A stretch of DNA of 39,699 nucleotides from an uncultured Lachnospiraceae bacterium. Its GTDB lineage: Bacteria; Bacillota; Clostridia; Lachnospirales; Lachnospiraceae. Within the stretch, counting starts at the first letter, position 1, and every line of letters starts with the position of its first letter. Below are positions 1-8,425 of the stretch, one piece after another. Under the pieces are notes generated by a model. It saw nothing but the letters and a program-made list of their open reading frames with translations. It was not told the DNA's origin and made no database searches. Made by a program: the position numbers and the translations under genes. Where the stretch lies: positions 1 to 39,699 of the forward strand of contig CAKRRJ010000011.1 of assembly GCA_934394615.1 (NCBI GenBank). The letters run 5' to 3'.

Positions 1-99
1 GATCACCACGATGCAGACGGCTTCATCACCCTGTTCGGACTGCCGCTTAAGGTTCGCGCAATGAAGATGGCTGAGCTGAAGAAAAACGAGACCAAATAA
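1..99 (+). CDS. C-terminal end of an unidentified protein (cut by window edge)
   Basis: The first 32 codons are open in frame 1 and end with TAA at 97-99. The tail reads GFITLFGLPLKVRAMKMAEL and ends in a lysine-rich stretch. It is too short to assign to a family. A strong rho-independent terminator begins about 20 bases after the stop codon, which fits a real gene end and separates it from the MATE gene downstream. Confidence 0.55.
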   Translation, partial: DHHDADGFITLFGLPLKVRAMKMAELKKNETK

Positions 100-117
100 A
101 TTAATCTGAATAAAATC

Positions 118-159
118 AGAACCCGAAAAAAGCCGCTTAAACGGCTTTTTTCGGGTTCT
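118..159. terminator. Bidirectional rho-independent terminator
   Basis: A perfect 18-bp inverted repeat (118-135 with 142-159) has a 6-base loop and six A/T pairs in each arm, so it can terminate transcription in both directions. It ends the partial gene at the window start. Confidence 0.9.
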
Positions 160-183
160 TGTTGTCTGAAAGAAGGAATTACC

Positions 184-1515
184 ATGTCAAATTCTATGCT
201 GAAAGGCAGTCCTTTAAAGGTTATGCTCCAGTTCGCCCTGCCTCTTTTGATGGGCAACCTCCTGCAGCAGACCTACAACATCATTGACGCCGCGATTGTC
301 GGCCAGAGCCTTGGCGCACAGGCACTGGCAAGCGTCGGCGCCAGCACCAGTGTGCAGTTTCTGGTTCTCGGTTTCTGTATGGGAAGCTGTACCGGTTTTG
401 GCATCCCGGCTGCAAAATATTTCGGTGCCGGGGATCTGAAACATATGCGGAATATCATCTTTAACGGAGCGGTCGTCACCGCAGTCATTGCGCTGATCAT
501 CACCACACTCTGCGCGCTTTTCTGTCCGTGGATTTTACACATTCTCTCCGTCCAGAGTGATATCTACGACAATGCCTACCGCTACCTGATGATCATTTTC
601 CTCGGGATTCCGTTCACCCTGCTCTATAACTACTTATCCAGCATCTTAAGGGCCGTCGGTGACAGCCAGACTCCGTTTCTGTTTCTGGCTTTCTCCGCTG
701 TGCTGAATATTTTCCTGGATTTATTCTTCATCCTTGTCGCAGGATGGGGCTGTGCGGGCGCTGCGTTCGCGACCATAGCCTCCCAGGCCATCAGCGGAAT
801 TCTGTGCCTCATCGTGATTATCCGGAAGATGGAAGTGCTCTGGCTCACAAAGGAAAACCGGGTAGTGCAAAAAGATGCCGTAGCAGAGCTCCTGCAGATG
901 GGTCTTCCGACCGGCCTGCAGTTTTCCATCACCGCGATCGGCAGCATGGTCATGCAGGCCGCCAACAACGGACTCGGCGGCGATTATGTTTCTGCCTTTA
1001 CCGCCGGAGCCAAATTAAAGCAGTTCACCATGTGCCCGTTTGACGCCATCGCTACTTCCGTCTCTGTATTCTGCAGCCAGAACTATGGTGCCGGAAAGAT
1101 TGACCGGATCCGGAAAGGACTCCGCCAGGGCATTGCGGTCGGTGTCGGTTATGGATTTTTTGCCGGTCTCCTCCTGATTTTTGCAGGCCGCCCGCTCTCC
1201 ATGATCTTCGTGAGCCGGGATGCTGCCGGAGTTCTCGACGCCTCCGCGAAATACCTGCGCTGTATGGGATACTTCTACTGGAGCCTTGGCATCCTGAATG
1301 TAACCAGAATGGTAACGCAGGGGCTCGGCCACTCCGGCAGGGCATTCTTCTCCGGCGTCACCGAGATGATCGCCCGCATCATTGTAAGTATCGGATTCGT
1401 CGGAACCTTTGGATTCACTGCCATCTGCTTCGCTGACCAGGCCGCCTGGGTTTCCGCCTGCTGCTACATCGCACCGACATGCTTTTACTGTGTGAAGAAA
1501 CTCTCGAAAGAATAA
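184..1515 (+). CDS. MATE family multidrug/Na+ (or H+) antiporter
   Basis: A 443-residue polytopic membrane protein of normal MATE length. The N-terminus has the typical ALPLLMGNLLQQTYNIIDAAIVGQ helix start, and the two halves repeat the six-helix MatE unit (roughly residues 15-215 and 235-435). The second half carries the family's TGLQFS and QNYGAG segments. MATE proteins export cationic drugs or metabolites in exchange for Na+ or H+; the substrate here cannot be read from sequence. The start is set by AGAAGGA about 7 bases upstream. It appears monocistronic, lying between the terminator at 118-159 and the palindrome at 1558-1693, and it converges with the EamA gene. Confidence 0.93.
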   Translation: MSNSMLKGSPLKVMLQFALPLLMGNLLQQTYNIIDAAIVGQSLGAQALASVGASTSVQFLVLGFCMGSCTGFGIPAAKYFGAGDLKHMRNIIFNGAVVTAVIALIITTLCALFCPWILHILSVQSDIYDNAYRYLMIIFLGIPFTLLYNYLSSILRAVGDSQTPFLFLAFSAVLNIFLDLFFILVAGWGCAGAAFATIASQAISGILCLIVIIRKMEVLWLTKENRVVQKDAVAELLQMGLPTGLQFSITAIGSMVMQAANNGLGGDYVSAFTAGAKLKQFTMCPFDAIATSVSVFCSQNYGAGKIDRIRKGLRQGIAVGVGYGFFAGLLLIFAGRPLSMIFVSRDAAGVLDASAKYLRCMGYFYWSLGILNVTRMVTQGLGHSGRAFFSGVTEMIARIIVSIGFVGTFGFTAICFADQAAWVSACCYIAPTCFYCVKKLSKE

Positions 1516-1557
1516 TTTTAAATACGAAAGGTCCAAAAGAAGGCAGCCCGGCATACT

Positions 1558-1693
1558 GCTACGCATAAATATAGGTATAACGTGTCCGGCTATGTAGCGA
1601 CTGACGTTTTCGGGAGGCGGACGGTTAGTCCGACTATCCGCAAACGGCTGTCAGCTACATCGTCCGAACACAATACCTATAGTTTGCGCAGCG
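1558..1693. repeat. Long imperfect palindrome in a convergent intergenic space
   Basis: Two arms of about 50 bases (1558-1610 and 1641-1693) pair with small bulges. Matching blocks include TATAGGTAT, GTGT-CGG, ATGTAGC and CGTTT. The centre (1617-1641) is a second small hairpin with arms GCGGA/TCCGC and TAGT/ACTA. It lies between the stop codons of the convergent MATE and EamA genes, where no conventional T-tailed terminator is seen. It may end transcription from both sides, or be a small palindromic mobile element (MITE/REP-like). No coding sequence is supported in it. Confidence 0.6.
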
Positions 1694-1720
1694 GAATACC
1701 GCCCCGACCGCCTTCGAACC

Positions 1721-2647
1721 TTATTTCTTTGTATGGAATATTTTCTCCGTCGGTATCTGCACCAGAATCACTGCCGCGAATACCAGCGCGCATCCAAACA
1801 GCTCTCTGCCAGAAAGTTTCTGTCCCAGGATAATCCATCCTGCCAGGACGGAGAATACGGACTCCAGGCTCAACAGCAGGGATGCCACGGTCGGGTCCAC
1901 GCCGTTCTGGGCTACGACCTGTAAGGTGTATCCGACGCCGCAGGACATCACGCCCGCATAGAGGATCGGCACTGCTGCCGCAAGAATCGCCGAAATTGAC
2001 GGATGATCAAAGAGCAGCATCAGCACACCTGCGATCACGCCTGCGGTAAAGAACTGCACACAGGAGATCACCACACCGTCCGCTTTCGGAGAGAAATGGT
2101 CGATCACCAGGATATGTACCGAGAATACCACGGAGCACATCAGCACCAGCCGGTCTCCCGCTCCGATGGAAAAGGATTCCGTGATGCATAAGAAATACAT
2201 GCCCACGGCCGCGATCACCGCGCTGATCCAGATATTCATGCCGATCTTTCTCTTTAAAAACAGTCCCATAAACGGCACGATAATGATATACAGCGTCGTG
2301 ATAAATCCGGCTTTTCCGACTGTCGTCTGGCCGATTCCAAACTGCTGCAGGCAGCTCGCCAGGCAGAGAATGCATCCGCAGCAAATGCCGCCGATGATGC
2401 CCATGCGGGTCTGTTCTTTCTTTTCTGTCTCAGACAGTGTCTGCCATACACTGTCCTTTCTTCCATGCAGAAAATAAATGCACGGAATCAGCACCGCGCC
2501 GCCAAGCAGGAACCTGCAGGTGTTAAAGGTAAAGGTTCCCACATAATTCAGTCCCTCGCTCTGAGCTACAAAAGCCACGCCCCAGACCAGGGCCGCAAGG
2601 AGCAGCATCGCGCTGTACCTTGCTGATTGTTTTGTTTTTGCTTCCAT
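1721..2647 (-). CDS. EamA/DMT-superfamily transporter
   Basis: A 308-residue protein with about ten hydrophobic helices in two EamA repeats (roughly residues 12-150 and 160-300). The first begins LLLAALVWGVAFVAQSEGL, a typical drug/metabolite transporter opening. The family moves small metabolites or drugs across the cytoplasmic membrane; the substrate is unknown. The start has GAGGA upstream. It follows apbE by 57 bases with no terminator between, so the two are probably co-transcribed. Its 3' side runs into the palindrome at 1558-1693. Confidence 0.9.
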   Translation of the reverse strand: MEAKTKQSARYSAMLLLAALVWGVAFVAQSEGLNYVGTFTFNTCRFLLGGAVLIPCIYFLHGRKDSVWQTLSETEKKEQTRMGIIGGICCGCILCLASCLQQFGIGQTTVGKAGFITTLYIIIVPFMGLFLKRKIGMNIWISAVIAAVGMYFLCITESFSIGAGDRLVLMCSVVFSVHILVIDHFSPKADGVVISCVQFFTAGVIAGVLMLLFDHPSISAILAAAVPILYAGVMSCGVGYTLQVVAQNGVDPTVASLLLSLESVFSVLAGWIILGQKLSGRELFGCALVFAAVILVQIPTEKIFHTKK

Positions 2648-2704
2648 GTTCTTTTGTCCTCAACTTTCTCATTCCCACAATATATCGCAGCTTCTTCTGT
2701 GCAG

Positions 2705-3778
2705 CTACTGATCCATATGAGCACGAAATCCGCTGCTCATCTGCTCGCCCCCATCCGGGAACACCCACAGTGCTTCCACGCCTTCCTGTGCTTCCACAAA
2801 AGCCATACCCTCCTCCGGCTCCATGTTGAAGACCGCAGTGGAGAACGCATCCGCACACCCGCTGTCGTCGCAGAGAATGCTCACGGAATCGTAGGTATTC
2901 CATGGCATCAGGGTATCCGGGTTGATGATGTGATGATACCGCACGCCATCGACCTCGTAGTAGCGCTGGTAGGTCCCGCTGGTCACAAGGCAGCTGTCAT
3001 TTAAGTTTACCACATGCAGGTACGACTGCGCCGCACTGGTATCCGGATTCTGCACGCCCACGCGCCACGGCTTTCCGTCTGCCTTGGTCCCGATGGTCTC
3101 CACATTGCCTCCAAGGCTTAAAAGCGCCGAAGTGACGCCTGCATCCTTTAACGTTTCTGCCAGGCGCTTTGTAGCGTATCCCTTGGCAATAGCTCCCACA
3201 TCCAGGCTCATCTCTTCATCTGGAATGTAGACCGTGGAAGCCTGCTCATCGATCTCAATCTGCTCAAAATCGGTGTGCTCTGCCGCCTGCAAAAGCAGGT
3301 CCATATCCGGAATTTCCGCCTCGTCTGGATTTTCCAGTCCCGCTTCCCGGTAGTCATGCCAGATGGAAAGCACGCTTCCCATTGCCACATTGACTTTTCC
3401 GCCCGTCTCCTCATACTCCTTTCTGGAAAATTCCAGAAGATCAATGAGTTCCGGATCCACCGTGACCGGAGCAATGCCGGCATTGTCGTTGATAGTCTTC
3501 ACGTTGTTGACCCCATCGTAAGTGTCATAAATATCGAACAGCTCATGGTATTTTTCCATCGTCTCTTCCGCCAGCGCCTTGTATGATTCAAACTCCGCGT
3601 CATTTTTCGCAAAAATGGTAATGCTGGTTATGGTATCAAAATAATCCAGATACTGCGCGTCGTACGCCGTCAGCTTTTCCTGTTTCCCAGCACATCCGGT
3701 CATCAGAACTGCCGCGGCCGCCGCCAGAAGAACTCCTCTTATTCTGCACATAGTTTTCCTGACTCTTTCCTGTTTCAT
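2705..3778 (-). CDS. apbE: FAD:protein FMN transferase (ApbE), lipoprotein
   Basis: ApbE transfers FMN from FAD to a Ser/Thr of extracytoplasmic redox proteins such as NqrB/C and RnfD/G subunits. The protein begins with a positively charged region and a lipoprotein signal ending in LMTGC, so it is exported and lipid-anchored. The family core follows, including DTITSIT, DVGAIAKGYATKRL, LLSLGGN and the C-terminal CADAFSTAVF segment. The open frame extends 13 codons further upstream to 3817, but that start lies in the preceding gene's terminator. ATG at 3778 or the internal ATG at 3751 (AGGA five bases upstream) is more plausible. It is probably the first gene of an apbE-eamA unit. No Rnf or Nqr genes lie in this window. 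Confidence 0.92.
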   Translation of the reverse strand: MKQERVRKTMCRIRGVLLAAAAAVLMTGCAGKQEKLTAYDAQYLDYFDTITSITIFAKNDAEFESYKALAEETMEKYHELFDIYDTYDGVNNVKTINDNAGIAPVTVDPELIDLLEFSRKEYEETGGKVNVAMGSVLSIWHDYREAGLENPDEAEIPDMDLLLQAAEHTDFEQIEIDEQASTVYIPDEEMSLDVGAIAKGYATKRLAETLKDAGVTSALLSLGGNVETIGTKADGKPWRVGVQNPDTSAAQSYLHVVNLNDSCLVTSGTYQRYYEVDGVRYHHIINPDTLMPWNTYDSVSILCDDSGCADAFSTAVFNMEPEEGMAFVEAQEGVEALWVFPDGGEQMSSGFRAHMDQ

Positions 3779-3821
3779 ATTGTTGGTTATCCGTCTGAAA
3801 ACAGACCCGTTAATCATAGCA

Positions 3822-3857
3822 CAAAAAAAGAATGTTGGAAACCCAGCATTCTTTTTC
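3822..3857 (-). terminator. Rho-independent terminator after the acetolactate synthase gene
   Basis: The arms 3829-3838 and 3843-3852 pair with one mismatch around a 4-base loop. Read on the minus strand, they are followed by a run of T. It separates the acetolactate synthase gene from apbE. Confidence 0.8.
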
Positions 3858-3875
3858 TGAGATACAATTTTTTCC

Positions 3876-5567
3876 TTACAGTTTTTCCATCAGTTCTTTC
3901 AGATGCGCTGTGAGCTTTGTGTTCTCCGCGTAGTCCACCGGGCAGTCAATGATTGCCGGAACCTTCTGCGCAAATGCCTGTTCCAGAGTCGGCACCAGCT
4001 CCTCCGCCTTCGTGATGCGGTATCCAACCGCACCCATGCTCTCTGCAAACTTCACGAAATCCGGGTTTGTGAAATCCACACAGCAGCTCTTTCCGTACTG
4101 ATCCATCTGTTTCCATTTAATGAGACCATAACTGGAATCGTTGAAGATCAGGGTGACAAACGGTGTTTTTGCCCGGAGCGCTGTCTCAAATTCCTGGCAG
4201 TTCATCATAAAACCGCCGTCTCCGCATACCGCCAGGATCTTCTTTTCCGGATGCACAAGCTTTGCGCCAATGGCTCCCGGAACGGAAATTCCCATGGTCG
4301 CGAAACCATTGGAAATGATGCAGGTGTTCGGCTCATAGCAGTTATAATGGCGGGCGATCCACATCTTATGGGCTCCTACATCCGAGATCACAATGTCCTC
4401 CCGGCCCATGACTTTTCGCACATCGTTTAAGATACGCTGCGGTTTCATCGGAAACGAATCATCGTTTGCGTAGAACTCGTGCTCCTCCACCATCATCCGT
4501 TTAATCTCCAGCGCACGCTCCGGTTCCTGACGCCTGGAAGTCCGTCTTCCGATCTGAACCAGCGCATCCGCGATATCTCCGACTACCTCCACTTCCGGCT
4601 GATACAGCTTGTTGATGTGAGCCGGGCGCATGTCTACATGGACAATGTCAATCTTTCCTTCCGGATTCCATTTGGCCGGCGCGTACTCCACAATATCGTA
4701 ACCGACCGCAATGACCAGATCCGCCTCTTCCATGATCTTATTCTGGTAATCCTTCTGCGGAATGCCGATGGTCCACATAGAATACGGATTGTCGTACGGA
4801 ATGACTCCCTTCGCCATCATGGTATTGATGACCGGAATCTTTAACTTGGTGGCAAACTCCGTCAGTTCCTTTGACACATGGCCGCGCACCACGCCGCTTC
4901 CTGCCAGGATAACAGGATTCTTTGCCTGAAAGATCATCCCTGCGGCATCCTGCACGGTGTCAAGCTCCGCATACTCCTTCGGCGCTACTTTCTTATGCAG
5001 CGGCTTTTCTCCTTCTGGCACCGGCATTTTCGCAACATTCACCGGCAGATCGATGTGGGTTGCTCCCGGTTTTTCGCTCTCTGCGTATTTGAATGCCAGG
5101 CGCACAATCTCACCCACGGTATCCGGGCGGACCACCATCTTCGTTCGCTTTGTGATCGGCTCAAACATCTTGGTCAGGTCCAGAAACTGATGTCCGGTGA
5201 TGTGCATGCGCTCGGTTCCAACCTGTCCGGTAATGGCAACAAGCGGAGCGCCGTCACTGTCGGCATCTGCCACGCCCGTTACCAGGTTGGTTGCGCCAGG
5301 TCCCAGCGTAGCCAGGCACACGCCCGCCTTGCCAGTCAGTCTTCCATACACATCCGCCATAAACGCCGCGCCCTGCTCATGGCGCGTGGTAATGAAACGG
5401 ATCGGTGACTGGTCAATGGCATTCATAACCGCCAGATTCTCTTCCCCTGGTATTCCGAATATGTATTCCACGCCCTCTTCCTGCAGGCACTCTACCAGCA
5501 AGTCTGCCGCGTTTTTCTGGCATTTTTCTTCCTGTTGAACGATCTTTTCACTCTGCTGTCTTTCCAT
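3876..5567 (-). CDS. Thiamine-diphosphate acetolactate synthase, catabolic (AlsS-like) type
   Basis: It likely condenses two pyruvates to 2-acetolactate, feeding acetoin/butanediol or branched-chain amino acid synthesis. The 563-residue protein has the three ThDP-enzyme domains in order. The N-terminal domain has the catalytic Glu in RHEQGAAFMADVYGR, the middle domain has VILAGSGVVRGH, and the C-terminal domain has the ThDP/Mg motif GDGGFMMNCQEFETAL followed by FNDSSYG. No small regulatory subunit gene is adjacent, which with the overall sequence points to the AlsS type rather than IlvBN; other pyruvate-utilising ThDP enzymes remain possible. Start 5567 is preferred to the longer frame at 5591 because GGGAGG sits 8 bases upstream. 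It is monocistronic, with its own promoter and terminator. Confidence 0.88.
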   Translation of the reverse strand: MERQQSEKIVQQEEKCQKNAADLLVECLQEEGVEYIFGIPGEENLAVMNAIDQSPIRFITTRHEQGAAFMADVYGRLTGKAGVCLATLGPGATNLVTGVADADSDGAPLVAITGQVGTERMHITGHQFLDLTKMFEPITKRTKMVVRPDTVGEIVRLAFKYAESEKPGATHIDLPVNVAKMPVPEGEKPLHKKVAPKEYAELDTVQDAAGMIFQAKNPVILAGSGVVRGHVSKELTEFATKLKIPVINTMMAKGVIPYDNPYSMWTIGIPQKDYQNKIMEEADLVIAVGYDIVEYAPAKWNPEGKIDIVHVDMRPAHINKLYQPEVEVVGDIADALVQIGRRTSRRQEPERALEIKRMMVEEHEFYANDDSFPMKPQRILNDVRKVMGREDIVISDVGAHKMWIARHYNCYEPNTCIISNGFATMGISVPGAIGAKLVHPEKKILAVCGDGGFMMNCQEFETALRAKTPFVTLIFNDSSYGLIKWKQMDQYGKSCCVDFTNPDFVKFAESMGAVGYRITKAEELVPTLEQAFAQKVPAIIDCPVDYAENTKLTAHLKELMEKL

Positions 5568-5663
5568 AATGACATCCTCCCTGTGAAGCATAATGATTGT
5601 ATCTATCTGTGCAGCCTCCGTTTTTCTGAATTGGATCTGCGCCTCTACTTTTTATGATTCTGT

Positions 5664-5692
5664 AATATAATTCTGTTTTTTCACAATTACAA
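5664..5692 (-). promoter_or_regulatory. Sigma-A-type promoter of the acetolactate synthase gene
   Basis: Read on the minus strand: TTGTAA (5687-5692), a 17-base spacer, and TATATT (5664-5669). It lies about 100 bases upstream of the start codon in an AT-rich gap (5568-5853) that otherwise holds only the galT terminator. It is the best match in the gap, but not experimentally supported. Confidence 0.55.
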
Positions 5693-5777
5693 GCACGATT
5701 TTTGTTGCCTGTTCCACAATATTTTTATTGTAATATCATGCTTTTTTCATTTTAGAAAGACAATTCCAAACAAAATA

Positions 5778-5827
5778 AAGTGACGGTCCTCTGCCCCGGC
5801 AAAATCCGGCAGAAAAACCGTCACTTT
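5778..5827 (-). terminator. Terminator after galT
   Basis: An 11-bp outer stem (5778-5788 with 5817-5827) encloses a second stem CTGCC-CCGG/CCGGCAG. It lies about 27 bases after the galT stop codon on the minus strand and is followed by a short T-rich tail. Confidence 0.75.
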
Positions 5828-5853
5828 CAAAGAATCCCATGACTTAGAATTTT

Positions 5854-7362
5854 TTACATTCTTTCAAATCCAACGGAAGACAGGAACCGTCCGAACGCCT
5901 CACGGCCCTCCGGCGTGCACTTGTATACGCCGGCATCCTCCAGAACACGGGCAAATACCTTTCCGACTTCTTCTTTTAAGATGTCATCCACATTTTCCCT
6001 GGTGATGGATGCGTAATGAGGCCGGAACTCATCCACCCAGTCCGCATGCTTCGCCAGCGTTTCATCTGCGCGGATATCGGTTCCGTCCACGATCGCGTCA
6101 GCAAGCTTTGCCAGCTCATCCTTTAAGCGGGACGGCAGCACCGCAAGGCCCATAACCTCGATCAGGCCGATGTTCTCTTTTTTGATGTGATGCAGTTCCT
6201 GGTGCGGATGATATACACCAAGCGGGAACTCTTCCGTGGTGATGTTGTTGCGCAGCACCAGATCCAGCTCATAGTGTTCCCCGGTCTTTCTGGCAATCGG
6301 CGTGATCGTGCTGTGAGGTTCTCCGTCGGTCTCAGCAAAAATGAAGGCAGACTCATCGGTGTAACCGCGCCATGCCGTCAGGACTTTTTCTCCCAGATCG
6401 ATCAGGCGGTCCGGATTCTCCGCACGGAGACGGAGAACAGACATAGGCCAGTGCACAATGCCGGCCTGGACATCCTCAAAGCCCGGCATCTGAAATTTCT
6501 GCTCGATCGGTGCCTTTGCCATGGCAAAGGTATAGTGACCGCCCTGGAAATGGTCGTGGCTTAAGATGGAACCGCCCACGATCGGCAGATCCGCGTTGGA
6601 CCCAAGGAAATAATGCGGGAACTGCTTTACAAAGTCAAACAGCTTTACAAATGCGCTGCGGTCGATCTTCATCGGCGTGTGCTGGCCATTGAATACGATG
6701 CAGTGCTCATTATAATACACATACGGGGAATACTGAAAGCCCCACTGGTTTTCATTTACCGTGATGCGGATGATGCGGTGATTATTCCTGGCTGGATGGT
6801 TCAGGCGCCCCGCATAGCCCTCGTTTTCCATGCAGAGCTGGCATTTCGGATAACCGCTCTGCTTTGCCAGCTTAGCTGCCGCAATGGCTTTCGGGTCTTT
6901 TTCCGGCTTGGAAAGATTGATGGTGATATCCAGATCGCCGTATGGTGTCTTAGTTACCCACTTCTGGTCTTTGCTCACCCGGTAACGGCGGATGTAATCG
7001 GAATCCTGGCTCAGCTTGTAAAAATAGCTGGTTGCAGCCTCCGGTCCGCCCTCCTGATAGCGGGTCCAGAACACGTTTTCCACCTCAGACGGGCGCGGCA
7101 TCAGGCAGTTCATGAGCTTTGCATCGAACAGATCACGGTATGCAATACTGTTCTCGATAATCCCCTGCTCACAGGCATAATCCAGAAGCTCTTTTAAGAT
7201 ATCCTCCAGATTTCCGGTCTCCACCGGTCCGTCCGGCTCCTCGTACTCTTCCAGTTTTAATGCCTCCAGGAGCTGATTTGTCGCGTAAATACGGTCCGTT
7301 TCCGTGATCAGGCCAGTCTCCAGACCATACTGCACCAGTTTTTTGATTGCTGTGTAAACCAT
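5854..7362 (-). CDS. galT: UDP-glucose--hexose-1-phosphate uridylyltransferase (GalT, Firmicute type)
   Basis: It transfers UMP between UDP-glucose and galactose-1-phosphate in the Leloir pathway. The 502-residue product has the length and order of the Firmicute GalT family. An N-terminal GalT segment includes DRIYATNQLLEAL, the central active-site region has ILSHDHFQGGHYTFAMAKAP with the conserved His-x-His, and the C-terminal GalT domain has GVYHPHQELHHIKKENIGLIEVMGLAVLP. Start 7362 is chosen because GGGGAGG lies 6-7 bases upstream; the frame extends to 7443 without a ribosome binding site. No galK or galE lies in the window, so it works with genes elsewhere. Confidence 0.96.
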   Translation of the reverse strand: MVYTAIKKLVQYGLETGLITETDRIYATNQLLEALKLEEYEEPDGPVETGNLEDILKELLDYACEQGIIENSIAYRDLFDAKLMNCLMPRPSEVENVFWTRYQEGGPEAATSYFYKLSQDSDYIRRYRVSKDQKWVTKTPYGDLDITINLSKPEKDPKAIAAAKLAKQSGYPKCQLCMENEGYAGRLNHPARNNHRIIRITVNENQWGFQYSPYVYYNEHCIVFNGQHTPMKIDRSAFVKLFDFVKQFPHYFLGSNADLPIVGGSILSHDHFQGGHYTFAMAKAPIEQKFQMPGFEDVQAGIVHWPMSVLRLRAENPDRLIDLGEKVLTAWRGYTDESAFIFAETDGEPHSTITPIARKTGEHYELDLVLRNNITTEEFPLGVYHPHQELHHIKKENIGLIEVMGLAVLPSRLKDELAKLADAIVDGTDIRADETLAKHADWVDEFRPHYASITRENVDDILKEEVGKVFARVLEDAGVYKCTPEGREAFGRFLSSVGFERM

Positions 7363-7563
7363 ATCGATCCTCCCCATTCCCCATGTAATAGTTACCTTCA
7401 TTCGCAACTGTTCGGTTCCCTCACAGTTACCTTTATTCTTCAAAAGTCCCTCTTACACAAACAGGAACTTTGTCTTCAGTATAATCGGTTTTCACACACA
7501 ATTCCATAGGATAATCTTTTCGGAATCTACGATTTTCTGTACCTGCGGCCCACAGCCTGTTTC

Positions 7564-8106
7564 TCACTTCATCTTTCGGATGACCGGCGTAATGCGCTCT
7601 GTCACAAGACCGCCCAGAACACCGATCACACCTCCGGTGATGATGCCCGCCACCATGAGCACCGGCAGATAGGTAAACACCCCCGCTGTCTTTGTGATCC
7701 ACGCCGCCATGGAAAGCTGGCCAATGTTGTGGAACACGCCTCCCAGAATGCTGACCCCTGTTTTCTCAAACCAGCCCATCTTCTTTGCGAGCGCCATAAC
7801 CGCAAGGCTCAGCACGCCGCCCGCCAGCGCGTAGAGCATGCTGCCCGGATTGCTGAACGTAAAGCCGACCATAACAATGCGCAAAAGCCCCACTGCCATG
7901 GTTCCTGCAGCCCCCACCGTGTAAAGCCCCACCACATTCACCAGATTCGCAAGTCCCAGCTTAATTCCCGGGATCGGAACCGGAAGCGGAATGAGCGCTT
8001 CCACATAACTGAATATAAAGGCCAGGGCAATAAGAAGGCCATACAATGCCACCGTTCGCGCACCCGAACGCCCACTGCCACTCTGACTGTTTCTCTTGTT
8101 TCTCAA
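7564..8106 (-). CDS. Gx transporter family membrane protein (Hpre_diP_synt_I)
   Basis: A 180-residue integral membrane protein with about five to six hydrophobic helices. The conserved start is GLLIALAFIFSYVEALIPLP, followed by PGIKLGLANLVNVVGLY. The family resembles ECF-type substrate-binding (S) components and is sometimes labelled heptaprenyl diphosphate synthase component I; its true substrate is not established. The best start is TTG at 8106, because GGGAG lies about 8 bases before it and the product then has the usual family length. The frame runs upstream to 8214, but that extension reads into the repeat element at 8177-8412. It is probably monocistronic. Confidence 0.85.
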   Translation of the reverse strand: MRNKRNSQSGSGRSGARTVALYGLLIALAFIFSYVEALIPLPVPIPGIKLGLANLVNVVGLYTVGAAGTMAVGLLRIVMVGFTFSNPGSMLYALAGGVLSLAVMALAKKMGWFEKTGVSILGGVFHNIGQLSMAAWITKTAGVFTYLPVLMVAGIITGGVIGVLGGLVTERITPVIRKMK

Positions 8107-8145
8107 TTTGGCATCTCCCTGTTTTTTGCTATCGTTTCTGGCATC

Positions 8146-8151
8146 ATTATA
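8146..8151 (-). promoter_or_regulatory. Candidate -10 box for the Gx transporter gene
   Basis: A perfect TATAAT on the minus strand lies 40 bases upstream of the TTG start and outside the repeat element. No good -35 hexamer is present at 17 bases, so the assignment is weak. Confidence 0.35.
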
Positions 8152-8176
8152 ACTATAGGCACGCAAAAAAGCAGAG

Positions 8177-8412
8177 AGCGCAGGTGACTGTCTTCTGGAA
8201 TTTTCACATATCAAACTGTTCGTTGCTGTTCACGCATTGCGTAAACAACAACAGATTTTGCCGATGCTTCGCATTTCAAATCGGCAAAATCTGCTGCCAG
8301 CACTGTATCATACGGCATTTTCAGTTCAAAAAATGCCTACCCATATACAGCAACATCTGCAGCGAAAGCAAACAATGATGTGTGAAAATGTAAGAAGATA
8401 GTCACCTGCGCT
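8177..8412. repeat. 236-bp MITE-like element with 37-bp terminal inverted repeats and inner hairpins
   Basis: The ends 8177-8213 and 8376-8412 are inverted copies of 37 bases with five differences, both beginning AGCGCAGGTGACT at the outer edge. Inside are a perfect 14-bp stem (8252-8265 with 8280-8293), an 8-bp stem (8314-8321 with 8330-8337) and an imperfect stem near 8216-8255. No open frame of note, transposase or clear target-site duplication is visible. It fills the space between metK and the Gx gene. It could be a non-autonomous mobile element or a large structured RNA that also ends metK transcription, since no standard T-tailed terminator follows metK. Confidence 0.75.
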
Positions 8413-8425
8413 CCCGGACCCTTTT

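Noticed and set aside
8107..8214. N-terminal extension of the Gx transporter
   Set aside because: It runs into the inverted-repeat element and lacks a ribosome binding site; the TTG at 8106 gives the usual family length.
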